A stretch of 64,000 nt of DNA from CAZDKK01 sp964603725 (GTDB lineage Bacteria > Eisenbacteria > RBG-16-71-46 > CAIMUX01 > WJJG01): NCBI GenBank assembly GCA_964603725.1, contig CAZRWW010000006.1, positions 53,573 to 117,572 on the forward strand, given 5' to 3'. The position numbers were made by a program, and so were the translations under genes. Positions 33,788 to 41,341 of this stretch are shown piece by piece. Position 1 is the first letter of the stretch; every line of letters starts with the position of its first letter. The notes beneath the pieces were generated by a model. The model was not told the origin of the DNA, did not search any database, and saw nothing but the letters and a program-made list of their open reading frames with translations.

Positions 33788-34732
33788 GTGAAGTGCTTGT
33801 TCACATCGGACCTGCACGGCGATGTCGCGCGCTACGGCGCGCTCCTGCGCTGCGTGCGGGCCGAGCGCCCGGATGGCGTCTTCCTGGGCGGCGATTTGTT
33901 CCGTCACAACCAGGGGTCGGAGGAGTTCATCGAGGAGCACCTGCTGGGGCCCATCCGCACACTGCGCGCCGGGACGGGCGCAGGGCCCGAGGCGGTCGCT
34001 GCGAGGGCCGGTGCGGCGGGTGCTGGGCGTGACGCGGCTGCGGTGGCGGCCGGTGCGGCGGGTGCTGGGCGTGACGCGGCGGCGGCCCGGACCACGCGCT
34101 GGTTCGTGATCCTGGGCAACGACGATCCCCGCATCTTCGAGGAGGTCCTCGAACAGGCCGACGCCGAGGGTCTGATCGAGTACGTGCACGAGCGCACCGT
34201 GCCCTTCGATAGCCTCTTCGTGACGGGGTATGCCTGCGTGCCACCGACGCCCTTCATGCTCAAGGACTGGGAGAAATACGACGTCTCGCGCTTCGTGGAT
34301 CCGGGCTGCGTGTCGCCCGAGGAGGGCCGCCGCAGCGTGCTCGTTCCGGAGCACGAGCGGCGCAACGGCACGATCGCGGCCGATCTGGGAGTGTTGGCCG
34401 AGAACGCGCCCCCCGAGCGTACGATCTTCCTCTTCCATGCGCCCCCCTACGATTGCGCCCTCGACCGCGCGGCGTTGGATGGACGCATGATCGACCACGT
34501 GCCCGTCGACGTGCACGTCGGCTCGATCGCCATCCAGCGCTTCATCGCCGAGCGCCAACCGCTCGTGACCCTGCACGGCCACGTGCACGAGTCGCCCCGC
34601 CTGACCGGCCGCTGGTCCGAGCGCTTCGGCCGCACGCAAGCCTTCAGCGGCTGCCACGACGGCCCGGGGCTGCCGCTGGTACGCTTCGACACGGGCGCGC
34701 TCGAGCGCGCCACGCGGGAGATCGTGGGCTGA
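33788..34732 (+). CDS. Calcineurin-like metallophosphoesterase
   Basis: 314 residues, starting 10 bp after the PPDK-NTase gene, hence the same operon. Metal-site motifs in order: 'FTSDLHGDVARY', 'FLGGDLFRH', 'ILGNDDPRIFEE' (Asn-Asp in the place of GNH), 'FLFHAPPYD' and 'TLHGHVHESP'. Such enzymes cleave phosphomono- or diesters; the substrate is open. Between the second and third motifs is an Ala/Gly insert made of two 14-residue repeats (bases 34007-34048 and 34049-34090), probably a flexible loop. Confidence 0.87.
   Translation: MKCLFTSDLHGDVARYGALLRCVRAERPDGVFLGGDLFRHNQGSEEFIEEHLLGPIRTLRAGTGAGPEAVAARAGAAGAGRDAAAVAAGAAGAGRDAAAARTTRWFVILGNDDPRIFEEVLEQADAEGLIEYVHERTVPFDSLFVTGYACVPPTPFMLKDWEKYDVSRFVDPGCVSPEEGRRSVLVPEHERRNGTIAADLGVLAENAPPERTIFLFHAPPYDCALDRAALDGRMIDHVPVDVHVGSIAIQRFIAERQPLVTLHGHVHESPRLTGRWSERFGRTQAFSGCHDGPGLPLVRFDTGALERATREIVG
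34007..34090 (+). repeat. 42-bp tandem repeat in the phosphoesterase gene
   Basis: Two 42-bp copies in frame, encoding 'AGAAGAGRDAAAVA' and 'AGAAGAGRDAAAAR'. Confidence 0.85.
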
Positions 34733-34829
34733 ATCCCGGAGTCCGCCCGCCGCGCGATCACGGCCCGGATGCGCCCGCTGCGCGGTTTAGCCCGGCGCCA
34801 CGCTGAGCCCCGAAACGAGCCGCTGCGCC

Positions 34830-35912
34830 CTAGAAGACGAGATACTCGCCGTCCCGGATGACCTCGCGACGCCCGGCGGGTGAGATCACCGTCGCCAGGG
34901 CCACCCCGATCGGATTGCCCCGCGCGTAGACCACGTCCTGGTGAACCACGTTCTCCGGCCGCAGAAACGCCTCCACGCCGACGGTGCCGCCCAGGTGATT
35001 GGAGCGGCCGAAGGCCCAGTGGAAGCCGGCCTTCTCGTCCTCGAGGACGTTGCCCGTGACCACTGCCCGATCGTTGCAACCAAAGGCCGCCTCGGCGATG
35101 TTGGCGCGCGCCGGATCGACCGCGAGCAGAGCGCGCATCTTCCGCGCTTCCGCGCCGCTTCCCGCCACCGCCTGAATCCGATTGGCGGCGACGTTCAGGA
35201 CGAAGCGCTCGCCGGCGATCTCGACCGGCAGCTCGCCTGCCGTGCGTGATGGCTCGCCGGGCAACTCGCCCTCGTAGGGAACGATGAACACTTCGCCCGA
35301 CGGGAGGTTGATGATGCGGTCGCCCTGCTTGCCGCGCGGGAGATAGCCGTCATCCATCTCCGCCTGGCGCCAGCGCAGGTCGAAGCTGCAAGTGTGGCCG
35401 GTCGAGAAACGCACGTCCAGCCGCTCGGCTCCCTTGAGCAGGTCGTTGAGGATCCGGCAGCACCGTGCCACCTCGCCGTAGTCGGCCGCCAGCGCGCTCT
35501 GCTCCATGCGCCGCTCCACGCCGGGCAACGAGGCGGCGCGGAAGTCCTCCTTGCGGCGGCAGTAGCCGTTGAGCGGGGCTGTCGCCGAGTACTCGGTCAG
35601 GAAGACGGCCAGCGTGGAGCCGAGCAGCGCTTCGTCCATCGAGACCTCGGCAGCGCCCGCGCGCGCCCGCGACGGCAAGTCCGCGTTGTTGGCCCCGGTG
35701 GCGGCGTAGGTGAGCAGGGGCCGGGTCTCGAAGCCATGGGCCTGGCCGAGGGCGACGAAAGCCTGGCGCCACTCCTCGGCCATGGCGCGCCGGTCACGCC
35801 ACGCCGAGTGATCGACGATATCTCCGTGAGGAAGATCGCAGCCCACCACGACCAGCTCGCCCGGCTCAGGGCGGAACACGTCGGTAAGGAGCTTTGGGAG
35901 TTCGAATGCCAT
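34830..35912 (-). CDS. M29-type (aminopeptidase T family) metallopeptidase
   Basis: ATG at 35912 follows AGGAGG and gives 360 residues. Family blocks: 'ERLDVRFSTGHTCSF', 'IINLPSGEVFIVPYEGE', 'NIAEAAFGCNDRAVV', 'GFHWAFGRSNHLGG' and 'VVHQDVVY'; the Glu, His and Asp in these correspond to the metal ligands of M29 enzymes. It would remove N-terminal residues from peptides in the cytoplasm, as no signal peptide is seen. The N-terminal half is somewhat diverged. It converges with the phosphoesterase gene. Confidence 0.75.
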   Translation of the reverse strand: MAFELPKLLTDVFRPEPGELVVVGCDLPHGDIVDHSAWRDRRAMAEEWRQAFVALGQAHGFETRPLLTYAATGANNADLPSRARAGAAEVSMDEALLGSTLAVFLTEYSATAPLNGYCRRKEDFRAASLPGVERRMEQSALAADYGEVARCCRILNDLLKGAERLDVRFSTGHTCSFDLRWRQAEMDDGYLPRGKQGDRIINLPSGEVFIVPYEGELPGEPSRTAGELPVEIAGERFVLNVAANRIQAVAGSGAEARKMRALLAVDPARANIAEAAFGCNDRAVVTGNVLEDEKAGFHWAFGRSNHLGGTVGVEAFLRPENVVHQDVVYARGNPIGVALATVISPAGRREVIRDGEYLVF

Positions 35913-36538
35913 GGGAACCTCCTGGGGTGTTCTGGCTACCCTATCACGCTCGGGCCGGAATGCCCATCCCTGCGATCTGGATCTGTCCACCGCTCGGCCC
36001 GTTCCTGCAGCTTGGAACGGCTGCCCAGCAGGCCCAACGCCCACATGCGCATGTTTACACACGCACACTTATACATATCGCTATTCGCCGCCCCGTCACG
36101 GACGTATAATCGTCGGAGAAGAGGTTCCTGTTTCATGGCTTCCCGCTAATGCCTTGCTGGGAGCGACGTGATGGTGTATCGGACCCACACCGCCGCTGAT
36201 ACGATCCACTCCCCAGCACACTGCCACCGACCGCCGACCAGGACCCGTGTCTCTAGCGGGCTTCCCGCGATCGACCCACCGCTGAAAGGTCAGCGCCGGG
36301 CCGAGATGCGTTTGTGAGCATGATCGCGGATCCGGCAATCATTGACCGGATCCGCGGGCGGATGCAGTCCACGCCTCACGTGGGGCGGCTGGGATGCCCG
36401 GTTCGGCGGGCCCATCGAAGCCATGCCTTGCGTGAGGGCTGTTCCTGGTCGCCGGACACGGGGGCCGATCACGGCGATTGAGAACCCAGGCGGGAACTCC
36501 CGCAGGCCCATCACTCGAACGTTGAGGGAGGCGCTACG
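35913..36538. other. Intergenic between divergent genes, no gene seen
   Basis: About 626 bp, less GC-rich in the middle (36040-36130), with a TATAAT at about 36104 on the plus strand but no good -35 at the right distance. It must contain the promoters of the M29 peptidase and of the giant secreted protein. No RNA gene or conserved frame was seen. Confidence 0.4.
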
Positions 36539-39500
36539 GTGAAGGCAACGATCTGTTCGCTCGGTGTTGCTGGCCTCGCGCTGTGGATCAGCCCCGTGGC
36601 CATGGCTGACGTGAATGACCTCTCCGGTGGGGCAATGATCACCCACTACGAAGCCGCGATAGCTTTCTCCAGCGATCCACCCGCTGAGGGTTGGTGCGGC
36701 GCGTACTCGGCCCATGCGATCAGCCACTCGGCGCAGGAGGTCGTTCGCATCGACGGTCCGGGTGAGTATGTCTGGTACGTACTGGCCGCCTGGGATGAGC
36801 CCAAGGTCTGGTCCGGCACGGAATTCGGATTCGGGAGCTATCCGGGCGACATCTTCTCGATCTACTCATACGGACCCTGCTATCCGGTCACCGGAATCGA
36901 GCTTCCCACGCCCGGCTGGCCCGGCCCCAATGAGGGGACCGCGATCGTCGTGCTGGAGACAAACTACTGGACCGGCAACTGGAAGCAAGTCTACTACTTC
37001 ACCGGTTATGCCTACGCCAATGTCGGCATCATCCCCATCGATGTCGATCCCATCACCGATTTCGTCGGCTTCACCAACTGCGACCAGAATCCGCAGCTGT
37101 TTCCGGTGCTGCCGAACTCGGGCACGAGCATCTTTCGGGGCGGCATGGGTTTCAACACGGAGGGTTATCGCGCTGCGCCTGCGGGACTGCTGAGTGTCTG
37201 CTGCGTGGGGACGGCGTGCTTCATCCTGACCCAATCCGAATGCGCCGATCTCAGCGGCGAGTGGCATTCCGAATGGGAGGACTGCGATCCCGACCCGTGT
37301 GACAATACCATGGTTACCTTGTGGCTGCTCGATCACGAAAGCGCGCCAATCCCGGGAAGCCAGTTCTACGTGGACGGAGCCCTGGTTGCTCAAGGAGGGA
37401 GTATCGAGCTTGCTCCCGGCTCACATGCGATCACCCTGTACCCCGGATTGCGGGACTCACTGCAGACGAGCTACCTGTATCGGACCGACGACCTCATGGT
37501 GGGCATGGACTCCGCTCAGGTGGAGTCGTACGTCTGGAAACGGTCCTATCTGGCAGTTGACCTCGTGGACCAAACCCAGATGCGGATCCAGTACTCCCAG
37601 TGGAGACCGGAAGGCAGCGAGCCCTCCGCCTTGGCCGCTGGCGACAGCGCCTACTTGCCTGTGACGGAGGACCCGGAGACGCCCGACCTGGGCGGCGAAT
37701 TCGCCCACGGGTACCGCGTGAACCTCTACCCGGGCATCAACGGCCACTCGCAGATGCTGCAGCTCTCGCGACTCGAGCAGTCCGAGCTCCCGGCCACGGG
37801 CACGGCAGCGGTGCACACGTGGAAGAGCGGCCTTGGCACGCTCCACGTGGTCGACTCCACCGAGGCGGAGCTTCCGAGCAGTTCCTTCAGCCTTTCCTAT
37901 GGGCTGGGAACTGGCCCGACCGGCACGGGCGTTCATCTTCCGGTCACAGAGGACGCGGGCATGAGCGCCCCCGGTGGTCACTTCGCAGCCGGGTACGCGA
38001 TCGACGTCCGCCCCTCCGAGGCCCATCCCTTCACTTCGTTTACGTTTGAGCTGGACAGCACGTACACCTTTGCCCCCGAGTTCGTGGTCGCGTCGGGTGT
38101 GGAGTGTGGTCTGCGCCTCAACCTGCCCGCCGCCTGTTGTCTGGAGACGGGTGTGTGTGCCATCACGTCGCAGAGCGGTTGTGACGATCTGGGGGGCACG
38201 TGGTATGGGGACCAGCCGCTCTGCGATCCGAACCCGTGCCCGGTGCCGACCGTGCCTCAGATTGGCGCCGGCACGTGGATTGCGCCCGAGCCGTGGCACA
38301 ACTGGGTCGGCAACGAAGGCGAGGCGGGCGTGCCCATCCAGGTGCAGATTCCCGAGCAGTACGGCGAGATCGAGCACGTCGAGTTCTACGTGTCGTTTGA
38401 CCAAGGCGCGACCTGGGAGCTGATCGCCGATGATCAGGATGGTTACGAGCCGGCGCTGGGGCCCGACTCGACCGTGGCGATGACCGGCTGCGGGTGGTCG
38501 ACCTCCTACGCGGTTCCCGAATCGACCTCGGCCGGGCCGATCCAATTCAAGTCGGTCGCCTATCCCGACTCGGGGACGGTCTATGAGGTGGTGCGCGAGT
38601 GCAACTACGACCCGTTGCCGCCTTCGCTGGGGACGGTCAGCCTCGAGGACTTCCAGGTCATCGACCGTGAGGGTCTGGGGTTCGACGTGGATCCGCACGG
38701 GATGGTGGTGAGTCGGATCATCGTCCATCGGGCGCCGATGGAGGAGGTTTTCACGAAGGGGATACCGGGGATCAGCCAGCAGAGCCACTCGCAGTATCAC
38801 TGTGCGCCGACGGCGGCGGCCCAGTGTCTGAAGTACTTCGAGTCCGGGGGCGACACGCTGGTGGGTGGGGGCCTGGCGCCGGATGGACTGGTGGATGCGC
38901 TGGCGGCCTACATGAGCACGGGCAGCAGCACGGGGACCTTGCCGTCGAACTGGGTGAGCGGCATGGGGCAATGGCTGGAGGCCTACGGTGACGGGTACAC
39001 GGTGCGCTACTACTGCCACTACAACTGTGAGGGTGGTGGGAGCACGTGGACCGAGGCGGACTGGCGGCGGGTGCGCAACGAGTTGGAGCTTTGCCGGGAC
39101 GTGTTGCTGGGGGTGTTCTGGGATGGCGGTGGGGCGCATGCTTTGACGCTGAACTCGATTGTCTACCCGGCCTTGCCCAGCGGGCGGATCGTGGTGGGCT
39201 TCAAGGACCCGTGGACCGGCGAGGATGCGAGCGGCGAGCTGGATCCCGAGACGGGGTACCTGGCCAACATGACCGGCGGCCGCGGTCGCAGCAGCGGGCA
39301 GATTGGGGTGACGATGCTGGTCAGCCCGACCGAGCACGAGGTCTATGCCGGCGGGCCGGGCGAGCCGGTGTACGACGGGTTGCCCAGCGGGGGTCCGCCG
39401 TACCACATCGAGATTCCGGTGCCGGAAGTGGGGTTGTGGTTCGTGCACGTGACGCTCGTGAACGAGAGCGGTCATGCCCACCGGATGACGAACATCATCG

Positions 39501-41215
39501 AACGGGAGGTGCCCGCGCCCGCCGCCTGTTGTCTGGAGACGGGTGTGTGTGCCATCACGTCGCAGAGCGGTTGTGACGATCTGGGGGGCACGTGGTATGG
39601 GGACCAGCCGCTCTGCGATCCGAACCCGTGCCCGGTGCCGACCGTGCCTCAGATTGGCGCCGGCACGTGGATTGCGCCCGAGCCGTGGCACAACTGGGTC
39701 GGCAACGAAGGCGAGGCGGGCGTGCCCATCCAGGTGCAGATTCCCGAGCAGTACGGCGAGATCGAGCACGTCGAGTTCTACGTGTCGTTTGACCAAGGCG
39801 CGACCTGGGAGCTGATCGCCGATGATCAGGATGGTTACGAGCCGGCGCTGGGGCCCGACTCGACCGTGGCGATGACCGGCTGCGGGTGGTCGACCTCCTA
39901 CGCGGTTCCCGAATCGACCTCGGCCGGGCCGATCCAATTCAAGTCGGTCGCCTATCCCGACTCGGGGACGGTCTATGAGGTGGTGCGCGAGTGCAACTAC
40001 GACCCGTTGCCGCCTTCGCTGGGGACGGTCAGCCTCGAGGACTTCCAGGTCATCGACCGTGAGGGTCTGGGGTTCGACGTGGATCCGCACGGGATGGTGG
40101 TGAGTCGGATCATCGTCCATCGGGCGCCGATGGAGGAGGTTTTCACGAAGGGGATACCGGGGATCAGCCAGCAGAGCCACTCGCAGTATCACTGTGCGCC
40201 GACGGCGGCGGCCCAGTGTCTGAAGTACTTCGAGTCCGGGGGCGACACGCTGGTGGGTGGGGGCCTGGCGCCGGATGGACTGGTGGATGCGCTGGCGGCC
40301 TACATGAGCACGGGCAGCAGCACGGGGACCTTGCCGTCGAACTGGGTGAGCGGCATGGGGCAATGGCTGGAGGCCTACGGTGACGGGTACACGGTGCGCT
40401 ACTACTGCCACTACAACTGTGAGGGTGGTGGGAGCACGTGGACCGAGGCGGACTGGCGGCGGGTGCGCAACGAGTTGGAGCTTTGCCGGGACGTGTTGCT
40501 GGGGGTGTTCTGGGATGGCGGTGGGGCGCATGCTTTGACGCTGAACTCGATTGTCTACCCGGCCTTGCCCAGCGGGCGGATCGTGGTGGGCTTCAAGGAC
40601 CCGTGGACCGGCGAGGATGCGAGCGGCGAGCTGGATCCCGAGACGGGGTACCTGGCCAACATGACCGGCGGCCGCGGTCGCAGCAGCGGGCAGATTGGGG
40701 TGACGATGCTGGTCAGCCCGACCGAGCACGAGGTCTATGCCGGCGGGCCGGGCGAGCCGGTGTACGACGGGTTGCCCAGCGGGGGTCCGCCGTACCACAT
40801 CGAGATTCCGGTGCCGGAAGTGGGGTTGTGGTTCGTGCACGTGACGCTCGTGAACGAGAGCGGTCATGCCCACCGGATGACGAACATCATCGAACGCCTT
40901 GACACGTCAAGCGTAGGAACGGCAGACGGCGTGCCGCTCACCTTTGCGCTGCAGGCGGGCGCCCCGAATCCGTTCCACGCGCGGACGACAATTGCCTACG
41001 CGGTACCGCAGCCGACGGAGCTTAGTCTCAAGATCTATGACGTGACGGGGCGAACAGTGCGGACGCTGGTCGCAGGCGCGGTTGCGGCAGGTCGTTACGA
41101 GATCGAGTGGGACGGGAGCGATGGCGCTGGGCACGGCGTCGGCAGCGGGATCTACTACGTGCGGATGAGGACACCGGGCTTCGAGAGCACGCGGAGGATC
41201 ACCGTGCTGCGCTAA
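36539..41215 (+). CDS. Giant secreted protein: two identical C39-like peptidase repeats, Cys-rich modules and sorting domain
   Basis: GTG at 36539 has GAGGGAGG 7 bp upstream and a signal peptide ('SLGVAGLALWISPVAMA'). 1558 residues. After an N-terminal domain comes a first Cys-rich module 'VCCVGTACFILTQSECADLS'. Two identical 460-residue repeats follow from residues 529 and 993. Each contains the module 'ACCLETGVCAITSQSGCDD', an Ig-like part and a papain-like C39-type domain: Cys755/1219 in 'YHCAPTAAAQCLKYF', His867/1331 in 'GGGAHALTLNSI', and 'GFKDPWTGED'. The end is a PNPF sorting domain ('GAPNPFHARTTIAYAV ... RITVLR'). Probably an exported surface peptidase or peptide-binding protein; activity is unproven. 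Confidence 0.85.
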   Translation: MKATICSLGVAGLALWISPVAMADVNDLSGGAMITHYEAAIAFSSDPPAEGWCGAYSAHAISHSAQEVVRIDGPGEYVWYVLAAWDEPKVWSGTEFGFGSYPGDIFSIYSYGPCYPVTGIELPTPGWPGPNEGTAIVVLETNYWTGNWKQVYYFTGYAYANVGIIPIDVDPITDFVGFTNCDQNPQLFPVLPNSGTSIFRGGMGFNTEGYRAAPAGLLSVCCVGTACFILTQSECADLSGEWHSEWEDCDPDPCDNTMVTLWLLDHESAPIPGSQFYVDGALVAQGGSIELAPGSHAITLYPGLRDSLQTSYLYRTDDLMVGMDSAQVESYVWKRSYLAVDLVDQTQMRIQYSQWRPEGSEPSALAAGDSAYLPVTEDPETPDLGGEFAHGYRVNLYPGINGHSQMLQLSRLEQSELPATGTAAVHTWKSGLGTLHVVDSTEAELPSSSFSLSYGLGTGPTGTGVHLPVTEDAGMSAPGGHFAAGYAIDVRPSEAHPFTSFTFELDSTYTFAPEFVVASGVECGLRLNLPAACCLETGVCAITSQSGCDDLGGTWYGDQPLCDPNPCPVPTVPQIGAGTWIAPEPWHNWVGNEGEAGVPIQVQIPEQYGEIEHVEFYVSFDQGATWELIADDQDGYEPALGPDSTVAMTGCGWSTSYAVPESTSAGPIQFKSVAYPDSGTVYEVVRECNYDPLPPSLGTVSLEDFQVIDREGLGFDVDPHGMVVSRIIVHRAPMEEVFTKGIPGISQQSHSQYHCAPTAAAQCLKYFESGGDTLVGGGLAPDGLVDALAAYMSTGSSTGTLPSNWVSGMGQWLEAYGDGYTVRYYCHYNCEGGGSTWTEADWRRVRNELELCRDVLLGVFWDGGGAHALTLNSIVYPALPSGRIVVGFKDPWTGEDASGELDPETGYLANMTGGRGRSSGQIGVTMLVSPTEHEVYAGGPGEPVYDGLPSGGPPYHIEIPVPEVGLWFVHVTLVNESGHAHRMTNIIEREVPAPAACCLETGVCAITSQSGCDDLGGTWYGDQPLCDPNPCPVPTVPQIGAGTWIAPEPWHNWVGNEGEAGVPIQVQIPEQYGEIEHVEFYVSFDQGATWELIADDQDGYEPALGPDSTVAMTGCGWSTSYAVPESTSAGPIQFKSVAYPDSGTVYEVVRECNYDPLPPSLGTVSLEDFQVIDREGLGFDVDPHGMVVSRIIVHRAPMEEVFTKGIPGISQQSHSQYHCAPTAAAQCLKYFESGGDTLVGGGLAPDGLVDALAAYMSTGSSTGTLPSNWVSGMGQWLEAYGDGYTVRYYCHYNCEGGGSTWTEADWRRVRNELELCRDVLLGVFWDGGGAHALTLNSIVYPALPSGRIVVGFKDPWTGEDASGELDPETGYLANMTGGRGRSSGQIGVTMLVSPTEHEVYAGGPGEPVYDGLPSGGPPYHIEIPVPEVGLWFVHVTLVNESGHAHRMTNIIERLDTSSVGTADGVPLTFALQAGAPNPFHARTTIAYAVPQPTELSLKIYDVTGRTVRTLVAGAVAAGRYEIEWDGSDGAGHGVGSGIYYVRMRTPGFESTRRITVLR
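38125..39504 (+). repeat. 1380-bp direct repeat, copy 1
   Basis: Repeated at 39517-40896 after a 12-bp linker, so the period is 1392 bp (464 codons). The encoded proteins are identical over 460 residues, and I saw no base difference in the stretches compared. GCCCGC microhomology lies at the junction. Confidence 0.95.
39517..40896 (+). repeat. 1380-bp direct repeat, copy 2
   Basis: Second copy of the 38125-39504 segment; after it the sequence diverges into the C-terminal sorting domain. Confidence 0.95.
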
Positions 41216-41241
41216 CCGCTCCGTCATCCGCCGCTTCCGAA

Positions 41242-41271
41242 GGCGGACGGAGTCTCGATGCTCCGTCCGCC
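41242..41271. terminator. Bidirectional hairpin between convergent genes
   Basis: Perfect 11-bp stem GGCGGACGGAG / CTCCGTCCGCC with an 8-base loop, 26 bp after the giant secreted gene and 70 bp after the kinase gene on the other strand. No T run follows. Confidence 0.65.
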
Positions 41272-41341
41272 TGGATACCGAGCAACGCCGCGGCTGACCT
41301 ATGCCTCACCAGCCGCACCGACCCGCAACGGGCGCCGATTT

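Noticed and set aside
30538..33804. A 1088-codon open frame on the minus strand
   Set aside because: It mirrors the plus-strand PPDK-nucleotidyltransferase gene, which has clear motifs. High GC content keeps the opposite strand free of stops.
37457..40873. An 1138-codon open frame on the minus strand
   Set aside because: Opposite to the duplicated secreted protein; its own repetition just reflects the DNA duplication and it has no domain or signal.
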